Assembly (NCBI GenBank): GCA_037893225.1
Contig: JAZGUH010000375.1
Location: 1,178,001 to 1,242,000, forward strand
Length of the DNA stretch: 64,000 bases
From: Hippasteria phrygiana
Taxonomy: Eukaryota > Echinodermata > Asteroidea > Valvatida > Goniasteridae
Direction of reading: 5' to 3'
Of this stretch, positions 1 to 11,228 are shown one piece after another. The translations under genes and the position numbers were made by a program. The notes below the pieces were generated by a model, which saw only the letters and a list, made by a program, of their open reading frames with translations, was not told where the DNA came from and did no database searches. How positions within the stretch are numbered: the first letter of the stretch is position 1; each line of letters begins with the position of its first letter.

Positions 1-1644
1 ACAGTAAAGTTTTCTTTATCCTGTATGTGGTTTTGGAGGATTATTTTTAGAGGAAATATATAATCTGTGAATTTGTCTTTTGCTTCGACGCTGGTACTAA
101 CGGTTGGTAACTGGATCAACCAGGTTTGACAGGATTCCATTACGTAATGTGTTGTCAAGTTGATCATCGTTGCACATTGAATTGTTGATATCACTACTTA
201 ATTATTGGGTACAAAAACTATAGTAAGACAAGTTTAAGTTGGTTCCACGTGAAATAAGCAAATTTGTATACAAATTACAATGAAAAGTGCTGCAAAAAGT
301 GCTGCATATTTTGTTTCTATTGTCACTTTTTCTTCAGAGGCCTACTTTAGAGAGGTTCAAGCTGGTTTTATGTTACCCAGAAGTGTATTTCAGTTATAAA
401 GAGTATAAGAAAGCACGGGTTGGTGCATATTTGTGTTGGATTGCAACCCTTCAAAGAGAAGTTAGAGTTCAAAAGAGTTTAATCAAGTTTTATGCCGTTT
501 TAGTGATGAAATCAACTGCAAGTCATCAGGATCATTACTTATCACGGTATTAAATTCCGTGTTTCAGAATACGTACAAAAATTATTCTGATATTTGTTTT
601 TGGGGGGGGGGCAAGATGTTTCTGTTTTTGTTTAATGTGCACAAGTGCTGAATCATTTGAATATATCTGTACTCTTGCCATAAAGCTCGTACCTTTTCGT
701 ATACACGTATGTTTAGTTTTTCCTTTGTTTGTAAGATGATACTTAAAACGAGTTAGACACCTTAGAATGGTGAAAGTGGAGTATTTACATTCAACAGACG
801 TCGGTCAAAAGACTTGTCATTTAGTTCTCTATCTGGTATAATAACAAGTTTAGAATGATTCAGATATTTTGTACTTGTTTTTTGTTGACCAACAAAACGT
901 TGCGCCAGTACAATGAGCACTGAAGTGATGACCTTACCGTGCAATAGAGGAATCCCACAACGACGAGTTTAGCGCCGATCTGCGCACTTCCGCGTTTGAA
1001 AACGAGGATCTCAATGTCACAGTAAACAACTTTATGCTGATCGTTCGCCTGCGCTTCCTTTTATGGCCTGATTAATTCATGCATGAATGAATGTGCTGAA
1101 AAGCGTTGTTTTGTTTGACACTGACATTCTCGCTTTCAACCCGGAAGTGCGCAGAAGGGGCTAATGTGAAATTCCTCTATGTGAACCAGCTTAATAGAGC
1201 AATTTCCCGCAGATGTGTTTGGAGCGGAAACGGAAAATAGATAATGTGTAACTTGGGCCAACTTACGGGCTGCTATGTACAGGATGGCCCCAAAAAATGG
1301 AACGACATACTTCCAATACCTCTACAGTCAAATCATCTGTACCGATGGATGGAGAATCTTTTTAGAAGAAAAATGATACCAAGACCTCCCGATTCGGTCC
1401 ACTGAGTAGTTTTTGCTTCAAAGCCTATTTTGTGAAGCAAAGTCGGGTCACAATGCAGAAAAGAGCATGATAGCGTACTTGTGTGTAAAACAGAATTTTT
1501 CCTGCGTAATGAACAAACTTCTATAATGGAATACATGTACAATGTATAACATAAATATCGAACTTCATAACTTTCATATGGGTATTATTACATAACAATT
1601 AATCCCTCTATTCAATTAAGTCAAATTCGTGTGCGCGGTGTAGT
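1..1644. other. Non-coding left flank, no gene recognised
   Basis: AT-rich DNA with only short open frames (under 90 codons) that show no recognisable domain, no convincing start context and no splice signals. A T/G homopolymer run lies at 596-611. I see no repeat shared with the rest of the window here. Confidence 0.5.
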
Positions 1645-1801
1645 TATAACTCGTGACCAAATGACCCCCGACTTTGTTTCACAAAATATAGGTTCTAGAA
1701 CAAACACTACCTGGTATAATTTATCTTTTAATTAACAAAATTACCCATGCATTGGTGAAGGTCGTTTGAGTCTCAGGATAGCGGAAGTATGCCGTTCCGT
1801 G

Positions 1802-1832
1802 TTTTTTTTTTTTTGGGGGGGGGGGGGGGGGG
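1802..1832. repeat. T13-G18 homopolymer junction
   Basis: A run of 13 T is followed directly by 18 G. The same site in copy 2 (7998-8023) has a different length, so it is a hypervariable tract. The G run can form a G-quadruplex. Confidence 0.9.
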
Positions 1833-2090
1833 CTACCATGATTTTCTTTGTACCGTGCACAGACTAATTTATTTCATGGAAATCGTAAGCAATATTAAGC
1901 ACAGTGATTGCTGAAGAGCTCCAAAATTTCGTAATTGCTTATAATGGTGATGTAACAATACAGATATCTCCATACATTTAGCACGCCAGTGTCGCGTGAA
2001 TATCAGACTCACTGAAAATCCGATTAGTTGGTTACACTGCGCAAGCTCAGTAGGCCCCATATATAACAATGAGAAACATCAAATGAGGAT

Positions 2091-2160
2091 TAGGGTGAGA
2101 AATAATGTTAGGGTTGGGTTAGGGTGTAGGATTGAGTTAGGGTTGGGTTGAGGTTAAAGG
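2091..2160. repeat. Degenerate telomere-like repeat (copy 1)
   Basis: Roughly ten imperfect TTAGGG-related words (ttagggt, gttagggttgggttaggg, gggttgaggtt) in 70 bp. Too degenerate and too short to be a telomere; best read as an old interstitial telomere-like tract or a G-rich simple repeat. The copy in the second unit is at about 8280-8352. Confidence 0.6.
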
Positions 2161-3062
2161 TTATGCCATTGCCAAAACATTTGTTCATTATAAAAGCACA
2201 ATTGTGTCGTAATGCATCATGGGTAAAGAGTCTGATATTGATAAGAGTCTGATATTCATACGACACCGGACTTGGTCGTTAAATAGGCCTAAAGTTAGCT
2301 TTTCTCTGCGAGTTGTGCTAACTGTTAAGCAGCGCCATGAGAATGTCACGTGTGACTTATGCATCTCTAAATTACACGTCCGCACAAAAAATAAGCCCTT
2401 GAGCTGAGCGTTTTTGGATTCTATTGTTCTACTGATACAATGCATGATTTTAAATGTAGGCCATCGGTGGTCATGATGAAACTAGGTTTGGAAAACTTCA
2501 CGTTTGTCTTCGGACTGAGTAACGTCAGTTCTGGTAGTCCAGTAGGCCTTAGAACTCTTCCGTGCATTTATTTTGTGTACATGCACAATTATGGACCAGA
2601 AGACCAAATTGTTTTGTATGTAAAGATTGCTTCATGACTCCATAAATTGATCAAGTCAATATGCACTTTCTGTTTGCTTGAAATATTAAGTCGCCCACTT
2701 TTTTTTTTTGCAGAAAGAAAAGCTAGAAGGTTTGAATAATAAAACAAAGCAATGCTATGGAGAAACCCATTACACTACATGTACTATCCAGCTGTTCCGA
2801 GTATCTTTTTTTTTTCGGTATCGTTGGAGGCTTTTCATTGGTCCTGACCATTTCAACGACTGATTGGGATGGGGCTTGAACTTTTTCATTTGGGACGTGT
2901 CTGGGCAGCTGGCAATAAATACACTGCATACTGGAGAGAGAAAAAAGGAATGGCTGGATGGCTTTGTTTGACAGTCGCATGTTTGTTTTCCAAACAAAGC
3001 CAGTTTAATTGACGGATCCACTATAGCTGCATGTATTGACCAATCACAACTGCGATTATGGT

Positions 3063-3597
3063 ACGTTTGTTACGGCCCATTATGTCCGCATGGCCCATTA
3101 TGTCCGCGCGCTTTTTCAGGCTCATTATGTCCGCCCCATTATGTCCGCATGGCCCATTATGTCCGCCCCGTTGTGTTCGCATGGCCCATTATGTCCGCCC
3201 TATTGTGTCCGCAGGCCCATATGTCCGCCCCATTGTGTCCGCAGGCCCATTATGTCCGCCCCATTGTGTCCGCAGGCCCATTATGTCCGCCCCATTGTTT
3301 CCGCTGGTCCATTATGTCCACCCAATTGTGTCCGCAAAAAGCGTGCGGACATAATGGACCATGCGGACATAATGGGCCATGCGGACATAATGGGCCATGC
3401 GGACATAATGGGCCATGCGGACATAATGGGCCATGGGGACATATAATGGGCCATGGGGACATATAATGGGCCATGGGGACATATAATGGGCCATGGGGAC
3501 ATATAATGGGCCATGGGGACATATAATGGGCCATGGGGACATAATGGGCCATGCGGACATAATGGGCCATGCGGACATAATGGGCCGTAACATACGT
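3063..3597. mobile_element. Foldback minisatellite element (copy 1)
   Basis: The left arm repeats the word atggcccattatgtccgc and variants with ccattgtgtccgcagg. At about 3340 the orientation flips (gtccgc-aaaaagcgt-gcggac) and the right arm repeats gcggacataatgggccat five times, a ggggac variant six times (five of them 20 bp with an extra ATAT), then the gcgg form again. The outermost bases, acgtttgttacggccc and gggccgtaacatacgt, are inverted complements, so the whole array is one imperfect palindrome of about 535 bp. Because the main unit is 18 bp, both strands stay open and give meaningless MAHYVR-type ORFs. The plan resembles the sea urchin TU foldback elements described in the literature, but I cannot show homology. 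Confidence 0.85.
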
Positions 3598-3929
3598 CCG
3601 TGCTTTCCACTGGGTTTTGTGTATATGGATATGAGTTTGAACACATTGCTGTCCGTAAATTACATTGTTAATTTCTGTACATGATAACTGGTGTGTGCAT
3701 AGCAATGCATAGGCCCCTACTATAACACAGGCGGCAGTGTTTCTACTCCAACAAACACGCACCCTCCACACCCACAACCCTACTCTCCAATGTTTCATTT
3801 TTCCATTTTCCCATTCTGTGACCAATTGGTCTATTTTGAATTTCGATATCAGAATAAATGTGATTAGAATCGGCAAGCCAAGACGTCTGCGCTCGTAAGC
3901 AGGAGGGTCGTATAGGTTCTGTGTACTAT

Positions 3930-4045
3930 GCCGGAATCGATAAGAATCGATTCCAAACTCGGAATCGGCATCGCGATTCCTTTTTTTTTAGGAATCGGTT
4001 CTCTGATGTGACCGATTCCAGTTCCCCGAGCGTCGATTCCAGTCC
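3930..4045. repeat. Cluster of ggaatcg / cgattcc words (copy 1)
   Basis: The words ggaatcg, agaatcg and their complement cgattcc recur many times in about 115 bp (gccggaatcgataagaatcg, ctcggaatcggc, taggaatcgg, gaccgattcc). It is a short self-complementary region. Copy 2 is at 10138-10253. Confidence 0.7.
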
Positions 4046-4310
4046 TTGCGCGACGATTTTGAAGACTGGCAAACTCCAACACGCCTTCAAATAAGTCTTA
4101 TTCTTCAACAAAAAGAACCCTAAACCGTTTCAAAAGCATGCAGTGAATCAAAGACAAACTGATGAAGCCGCTCTTTAACAGCCCCACCCGCGGGATATTA
4201 AATATCAAAAAGTGAGCCATTTTGTTTGTGGAACACAAATGCATAGGGGTGTAACCGGTTTCGTATCATCTAAAACAGGAATTTTAAAGCTAGTGTACAT
4301 GATTGGTCAT

Positions 4311-4380
4311 TGCTGCAATTTTCAGAAATGGGCGGATTTGGGGGTTAGTATTTTATAGGGAATATCGTTTCACTGACCTA
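4311..4380 (-). mobile_element. Terminal fragment of TTAA MITE family D (copy 1)
   Basis: tgctgcaattttcag followed by aaatgggcggatttgggggt matches one end of family D, seen complete at 37794-38208 and 57023-57462. Only about 70 bp remain. The copy in the second unit is at 10519-10587. Confidence 0.65.
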
Positions 4381-4979
4381 AGCACATCTAATAAAGATAA
4401 GTGACAAGCATGGCAGAAGCACCAGCCCAGATGTGCAAACAGTACTCCATGAGTTGTCTTGTAAAGATAAAGGATAACATCGGGAGGTAAATCCCCCTGA
4501 GCTCGATAAAGACAACCAACTCGTTTTAGAAAGTATTAAGCCTACGACTTTGAACACGGTGAAGGAAGGCTGTCAGAAATCAACCATGCTAGACCCTTTT
4601 CATTCACTGTGACCAGATATGCGATACGCGTGGACCGCCATGGATTGTATGGGTCGGGTTCAATGGCGCATCCATCGTGTTTATTTTTGGTAATTGATTA
4701 ACTTATTTTTAAAAAAATTGTGCTGTGTGTAGGCATCGATAGCTCTTTTTAATGCATGTCCAAAATACGGCCAGCAGAATTTTTGGAAACTACAGTGCGA
4801 GTAAATAAAAAATACACTTTTAGAATTGCTCCTTATTTCTAGTGTAGCAATATATATGTAATATTTTCACATGTAATTTTAGAGTAAAGCCCCGATCCCG
4901 CTTACGCGAATTTGACGACGAGTCGGCGCGACATGAAATCCGTTGTGATTCGTTGCGGGGTGGCCTCCAGAGCGCATTT

Positions 4980-5975
4980 TATAAGAAACGGTTACAAAAC
5001 GGTTACAACTCACGATTTGATTGCGAACCAATACGAAACGGTTACAATACAAATACGAAATGTGACGAATTGTTTACGAAGCAGACCGAAAGTGTTACGA
5101 ATGAACATGACACGTTACGAGGTATTAACGACTTCACGACGCATATACGACGCATTTACGACATTTTGCGATATATATACGAACTTGTTGCGAACTTAAC
5201 GTCACGTGGTGACGCGCGCGTTCAGAACCTGTACTTGTATTTTCTCATTTTGCATCATGTTCACCAACTCTGATGTTACTGGAAGCGGCTGCTGTTGAAG
5301 AGGAAAACCTCCTCCTGGCGGCTGTGGTTCTGGTTCTTCAAGGAATCCGGCAACAATACGAAAGTGAAAACAAAACGCCGCGAACCGCTGATTCATCACG
5401 TGTTTCCCACGTGTTTTTGTTGGCGTCGTAACGTGTTACGAACCACGTCGGCAAGTTCGTAACCGCGTCGTTAGTGCTTCGTCAAAGTCGCAAACGCTTC
5501 ATAACGGAGTCGCAAAGTTGTAATGGTTTCGTGAATGAATTCGTCGTCATTCTCATCAATTCGTAACCAAATTCGTAAACGGTTCGCGCCAAAACACAGG
5601 TGTTTTGTGTTGACGCTACGTTTTCGGCTTGCTTCGTAACCATTTCGTAATTTCTTCGTTACCATGTCGTAAACTTTGTAACTGCTTCGCAACTGCTTCG
5701 CAACTACTTCGTGAACTGTCGTGACACTTCGTTGAGAAAAAAATTTGCCGAACCAGCCCGATATGGTTGCGAAAGATTACGATGCATTCGCGAAGTTATT
5801 ACGACAAGTTACGACACCGTTGCGACATATTGCGAAGGCTTACGAAATCGTAACGCTTTGTAAAAGTTTGGAAAATTTTAACATTTGCACCACGACTTAC
5901 GCGACAATACGAGGTGTTTACGAAGTCTTGCGAATAATTACGACACTCAACGAATTCAATTACGAAGTACTTACG
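4980..5975. repeat. Helically phased CGA/TCG motif array (copy 1)
   Basis: Three blocks. In 4980-5200 CGA (mostly tacga or gcga) recurs with spacings 11,10,22,10,11,10,11,20,11,8,11,11,10,11,11. In 5425-5740 the complement TCG recurs, with 9,11,11 near the start and 11,11,11,20,11,11,10,10 near the end. In 5745-5975 CGA returns with 10,11,11,10,11,10,10 and later 9,8,11,10,10,10,12. Sequence between the words differs, so this is not an ordinary tandem repeat. Blocks 1 and 2 face each other around a 200-bp spacer that holds an open frame. No clear TIR was found. It may be a set of subterminal binding sites of a non-autonomous transposon. Confidence 0.8.
5202..5399 (-). other. Open frame in the spacer of the phased array (copy 1), possibly captured
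   Basis: A 65-codon minus-strand frame lies between the facing CGA and TCG blocks, where the 10-11-bp spacing stops. The peptide has a proline/glutamine-rich stretch (EEPEPQPPGGG, LQQQPLP) followed by a helix-like tail (ELVNMMQNEKIQVQ). I recognise no family. The contrast with the surrounding motif-made DNA suggests unrelated sequence, perhaps a captured host exon. The frame could also be chance. The second copy (11451-11648) keeps it open with one Ala/Thr change. Confidence 0.25.
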
Positions 5976-5996
5976 TACGTACTTTTGTTTTTCTTT

Positions 5997-6012
5997 GGGG
6001 GGGGGGGGGGGA
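5997..6012. repeat. Poly-G tract (copy 1)
   Basis: Sixteen G after tttttcttt; the second tandem unit has eighteen G at 12246-12263. Hypervariable homopolymer. Confidence 0.9.
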
Positions 6013-6386
6013 AGGAATGTCATGACGCTAAATTTGTGCCATATTTCGAATACTTACGTACATCGATTTCGCCGCCAGCGACACGAATTTGCCGACAAAA
6101 CCAACACCCACTCTGGCGACGCTCCTGACGCTCGGGATTTTATCAACTTCGTCCCGTGATATGATGTGACGGTCAGGATAGTTTCCGTGGACACAAACTA
6201 AACGCGATGGAACTGTTCTTGATGCACAGTACGAGATGGCGAGTTGGCCAAAAAGGAACTTTAAAGTCCACCAGCACGAGACTTTCCTTTGAAGTGTCGA
6301 CTGAATACTGTATATAGGGTGTATATCTCCAAATACACCCCAATATCAATGGCTAAAATATATGGTGACCCTGAAGGGACATCGCA

Positions 6387-6495
6387 AATCGTAAATATTG
6401 ACGTCTGTTCGCAACAAAATTTCACGACTTGCCCAAAATCGTGAATATTGACGTCAATATTCCCGGCAAAATTTCACGACTTGCCCCACATTTTT
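6387..6495. repeat. Short direct duplication of about 50-60 bp
   Basis: aaatcgtaaatattgacgtc ... caaaatttcacgacttgccc is repeated almost at once as aaatcgtgaatattgacgtc ... caaaatttcacgacttgccc. The same pair exists in the second unit at about 12640-12748. Confidence 0.7.
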
Positions 6496-6499
6496 TGAC

Positions 6500-7830
6500 G
6501 CGATTTTTTCCCAGCAAGATTAGGTGCTGTTGTCAAGTCAATGTGCGAATGCGAACTCGGTGGTGGCGAATTCAAAAACCTAAAACGCATGCAGCAAAGG
6601 GAGTTGCATAAAATCAGCAGATTCTGGAAAACAATTTCTGTATAAATCTTCTACAAAACCCTTTTTTTGGGTTACATTTTTCTAACAGAGACTACCTAGA
6701 ACACTTTAGTAGAAGAACAAACTATTTTTTCCTTTCCATTGTTCATAAGTTAACTGTATAAAATGAGATACTATTTCATTCATTGGTTTCAGAAAATATT
6801 CGATTTCCTGAAAAGGCAGTACCTTTAACTGAAAAGAAAATCTACCATGCATTTTTCTAATTTTCCCAAATTTTATTGGGAAAATGCTATTTCGGCCCAC
6901 TAATTGGTACACAAATGGTCGATTAAATTGACGTCTTTTTCCATCCAATATGAAATAACCATTCTATGTTAACCACCCACAGTGTATTCGGTCGAAAACT
7001 GAAAATGTCAATTGCCAAGCGATGTATTTCAGTAAAAGGTTTCTCACGATGAAATTAGATTTAATTATAACAGTTATCATTTTTCGATATTTAAGAATTA
7101 CTTTATTTTTTCCCCTCTTGTGTACGCTTGGTTTATAATTGTGTATTGAACAAAATCCTAAGGCAGTGGTTTTTCTCTACAGGAAATCTCCGCATGCCTA
7201 AGATTCCACATTTCACAAGAATGTGTAATACCATGGTTACAGAATGCTCCCCGGAAGTGCTCAAAACTGTCAACGTTCCATAAATACTCTTATTTACTGC
7301 TCATTTGAAATTCTCTATAAATTTCAAAACACGTTAAATTCTGTTTACATTACATTGAGAAATCGATCCTCGGGGACACAACAATGCGCGCACTGCAGGT
7401 TCAAATATTTACATTGCTTTCAATTTCCATTGCTCTCCTAGGGTGACCTCCGTTTGAGGAAACACAGAGACCCTTTCAAATGAAAAGTATACGTAAATCA
7501 AATTTGAAAGTAGTTCATGTTCGCGTCAGCACGTGATGTTTTGCCTATTCGGAAATCGAGGATAAAAACAAAACATCTTTCATGTATAGGAAACTTAACA
7601 AAAACTCTCGTGATTGATACAAGGCCTATAGGCCTACATGTAAGTGGTCGAATATTGACTCTTACATTAGCCCGCAGGCCCCATTGACTAACTATGTAAA
7701 ATTAGTAGATGAGTTCAGAATGTAATTTTTTTATTGAAATTATGCTGGATGCAGTGCACGTGCATAGTATGAAAGATTGGAACATATTTAAATAAGCCAA
7801 TCTTTTTTATTAAAGAATGCATATTATAAT
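6500..7830. other. Rest of tandem unit 1, nothing recognised
   Basis: AT-rich DNA with no domain-bearing ORF, no repeat family that I can match elsewhere and no RNA gene. The equivalent stretch of copy 2 is about 12750-14058. Confidence 0.4.
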
Positions 7831-8279
7831 AAATTGTCATTATAACTCGTGACCAAATGACCCCCGACTTTGTTTCACAAAATATAGGTTCTAGAACAAA
7901 CACTACCTGGTATAATTTTTCTTTTAATTAACAAAATTACCCATGCATTGGTGAAGGTCGTTTGAGTCTCAGGATAGCGGAAGTATGCCGTTCCGTGTTT
8001 TTTTTTTTTTTGGGGGGGGGGGGCTACCATGATTTTCTTTGTACCGTGCACAGACTAATTTATTTCATGGAAATCGTAAGCAATATTAAGCACAGTGATT
8101 GCTGAAGAGCTCCAAAATTTCGTAATTGCTTATAATGGTGATGTAACAATACAGATATCTCCATACATTTAGCACGCCAGTGTCGCGTGAATATCAGACT
8201 CACTGAAAATCCGATTAGTTGGTTACACTGCGCAAGCTCAGTAGGCCCCATATATAACAATGAGAAACATCAAATGAGG

Positions 8280-8352
8280 ATTAGGGTGAGAAATAATGTT
8301 AGGGTTGGGTTAGGGTGTAGGATTGAGTTAGGGTTGGGTTGAGGTTAAAGGT
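8280..8352. repeat. Degenerate telomere-like repeat (copy 2)
   Basis: Same tract as 2091-2160, carried along by the tandem duplication. Confidence 0.6.
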
Positions 8353-9253
8353 TATGCCATTGCCAAAAAATTTGTTCATTATAAAAGCACAATTGTGTCG
8401 TAATGCATCATGGGTAAAGAGTCGGATATTGATAAGAGTCTGATATTCATACGACACCGGACTTGGTCGTTAAATAGGCCTAAAGTTAGCTTTTCTCTGC
8501 GAGTTGTGCTAACTGTTAAGCAGCGCCATGAGAATGTCACGTGTGACTTATGCATCTCTAAATTACACGTCCGCACAAAAAATAAGCCCTTGAGCTGAGC
8601 GTTTTTGGATTCTATTGTTCTACTGATACAATGCATGATTTTAAATGTAGGCCATCGGTGGTCATGATGAAACTAGGTTTGGAAAACGTCACGTTTGTCT
8701 TCGGACTGAGTAACGTCAGTTCTGGTAGTCCAGTAGGCCTTAGACCTCTTCCGTGCATTTATTTTGTGTGCATGCACAATTATGGACCAGAAGACCAAAT
8801 TGTTTTGTATGTAAAGATTGCTTCATGACTCCATAAATTGATCAAGTCAATATGCACTTTCTGTTTGCTTGAAATATTAAGTCGCCCACTTTTTTTTTTT
8901 GCAGAAAGAAAAGCTAGAAGGTTTGAATAATAAAACAAAGCAATGCTATGGAGAAACCCATTACACTACATGTACTATCCAGCTGTTCCGAGTATCTTTT
9001 TTTTTTCGGTATCGTTGGAGGCTTTTCATTGGTCCTGACCATTTCAACGACTGATTGGGATGGGGCTTGAACTTTTTCATTTGGGACGTGTCTGGGCAGC
9101 TGGCAATAAATACACTGCATACTGGAGAGAGAAAAAAGGAATGGCTGGATGGCTTTGTTTGACAGTCGCATGTTTGTTTTCCAAACAAAGCCAGTTTAAT
9201 TGACGGATCCACTATAGCTGCATGTATTGACCAATCACAACTGCGATTATGGT

Positions 9254-9805
9254 ACGTTTGTTACGGCCCATTATGTCCGCATGGCCCATTATGTCCGCGC
9301 GCTTTTTCAGGCTCATTATGTCCGCCCCATTATGTCCGCATGGCCCATTATGTCCGCCCCATTGTGTTCGCATGGCCCATTATGTCCGCCCTATTGTGTC
9401 CGCAGGCCCATATGTCCGCCCCATTGTGTCCGCAGGCCCATTATGTCCGCCCCATTGTGTCCGCAGGCCCATTATGTCCGCCCCATTGTTTCCGCTGGTC
9501 CATTATGTCCACCCAAATTGTGTCCGCAAAAAGCGTGCGGACATAATGGACCATGCGGACATAATGGGCCATGCGGACATAATGGGCCATGCGGACATAA
9601 TGGGCCATGCGGACATAATGGGCCATGCGGACATAATGGGCCATGCGGACATAATGGGCCATGGGGACATATAATGGGCCATGGGGACATATAATGGGCC
9701 ATGGGGACATATAATGGGCCATGGGGACATATAATGGGCCATGGGGACATAATGGGCCATGCGGACATAATGGGCCATGCGGACATAATGGGCCGTAACA
9801 TACGT
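9254..9805. mobile_element. Foldback minisatellite element (copy 2)
   Basis: Second-unit version of the palindromic array at 3063-3597, with seven gcgg and five gggg units in the right arm instead of five and six. Array length changed after the 6.2-kb duplication, so the tract is unstable. Confidence 0.85.
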
Positions 9806-10137
9806 CCGTGCTTTCCACTGGGTTTTGTGTATATGGATATGAGTTTGAACACATTGCTGTCCGTAAATTACATTGTTAATTTCTGTACATGATAACTGGT
9901 GTGTGCATAGCAATGCATAGGCCCCTACTATAACACAGGCGGCAGTGTTTCTACTCCAACAAACACGCACCCTCCACACCCACAACCCTACTCTCCAATG
10001 TTTCATTTTTCCATTTTCCCATTCTGTGACCAATTGGTCTATTTTGAATTTCGATATCAGAATAAATGTGATTAGAATCGGCAAGCCAAGACGTCTGCGC
10101 TCGTAAGCAGGAGGGTCGTATAGGTTCTGTGTACTAT

Positions 10138-10253
10138 GCCGGAATCGATAAGAATCGATTCCAAACTCGGAATCGGCATCGCGATTCCTTTTTTTTTAGG
10201 AATCGGTTCTCTGATGTGACCGATTCCAGTTCCCCGAGCGTCGATTCCAGTCC
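10138..10253. repeat. Cluster of ggaatcg / cgattcc words (copy 2)
   Basis: Same block as 3930-4045 in the second tandem unit, unchanged as far as I can see. Confidence 0.7.
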
Positions 10254-10518
10254 TTGCGCGACGATTTTGAAGACTGGCAAACTCCAACACGCCTTCAAAT
10301 AAGTCTTATTCTTCAACAAAAAGAACCCTAAACCGTTTCAAAAGCATGCAGTGAATCAAAGACAAACTGATGAAGCCGCTCTTTAACAGCCCCACCCGCG
10401 GGATATTAAATATCAAAAAGTGAGCCATTTTGTTTGTGGAACACAAATGCATAGGGGTGTAACCGGTTTCGTATCATCTAAAACAGGAATTTTAAAGCTA
10501 GTGTACATGATTGGTCAT

Positions 10519-10587
10519 TGCTGCAATTTTCAGAAATGGGCGGATTTGGGGGTTAGTATTTTATAGGGAATATCGTTTCACTGACCT
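10519..10587 (-). mobile_element. Terminal fragment of TTAA MITE family D (copy 2)
   Basis: Second tandem-unit version of the fragment at 4311-4380. Confidence 0.65.
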
Positions 10588-10883
10588 AAGCACATCTAAT
10601 AAAGATAAGTGACAAGCATGGCAGAAGCACCAGCCCAGATGTGCAAACAGTACTCCATGAGTTGTCTTGTAAAGATAAAGGATAACATCGGGAGGTAAAT
10701 CCCCCTGAGCTCGATAAAGACAACCAACTCGTTTTAGAAAGTATTAAACCTACGACTTTGAACACGGTGAAGGAAGGCTGTCAGAAATCAACCATGCTAG
10801 ACCCTTTTCATTCACTGTGACCAGATATGCGATACGCGTGGACCGCCATGGATTGTATGGGTCGGGTTCAATGGCGCATCCAA

Positions 10884-10920
10884 TGGGAGGGCTCGGGGGA
10901 CTTGAGCCCTCCCAAGAGGT
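10884..10920. repeat. Copy-2-specific hairpin insertion
   Basis: Where copy 1 reads gcatccatcgtgtttat, copy 2 carries about 40 extra bases. They contain a perfect 10-bp inverted repeat, gggagggctc (10885-10894) and gagccctccc (10904-10913), with a 9-base loop. It is either a tiny palindromic insertion in copy 2 or a clean loss from copy 1. Confidence 0.8.
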
Positions 10921-11228
10921 TTTCCGTGTTTATTTTTGGTAATTGATTAACTTATTTAAAAAAAAAGTGTGCTGTGTGTAGGCATCGATAGCTCTTTTTA
11001 ATGCATGTCCAAAATACGGCCAGCAGAATTTTTGGATACTACAGTGCGAGTAAATAAAAAATACACTTTTAGAATTGCTCCTTATTTCTAGTGTAGCAAT
11101 ATATATGTAATATTTTCACATGTAATTTTAGAGTAAAGCCCCGATCCCGCTTACGCGAATTTGACGACGAGTCGGCGCGACATGAAATCCGTTGTGATTC
11201 GTTGCGGGGTGGCCTCCAGAGCGCATTT

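Larger units (their letters stand above)
1645..7840. repeat. 6.2-kb tandem duplication unit, copy 1
   Basis: The segment starting tataactcgtgacc and ending aaattgtcat is repeated head to tail at 7841-14058. The two copies stay collinear throughout with sparse substitutions (for example T2497 against G8688) and a few indels: shorter homopolymers, a changed minisatellite unit count, a hairpin insertion and a deletion in copy 2. Only about one base is shared at the breakpoints, so the duplication does not look like recombination between flanking repeats. No gene is recognised inside. A false duplication of two haplotypes in the assembly is a real alternative. Confidence 0.93.

Noticed and set aside
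2091..2160. True telomere or chromosome end
   Set aside because: The TTAGGG words are degenerate, only 70 bp long and embedded in non-telomeric DNA that is itself duplicated.
3063..3597. CRISPR array
   Set aside because: The units are contiguous variants without unique spacers, and the DNA is clearly eukaryotic.
3036..3876. ORFs with MAHYVR / CPHGPL repeats, here and at 9227-10084
   Set aside because: Products of the 18-bp foldback minisatellite, open on both strands; no coding signal.
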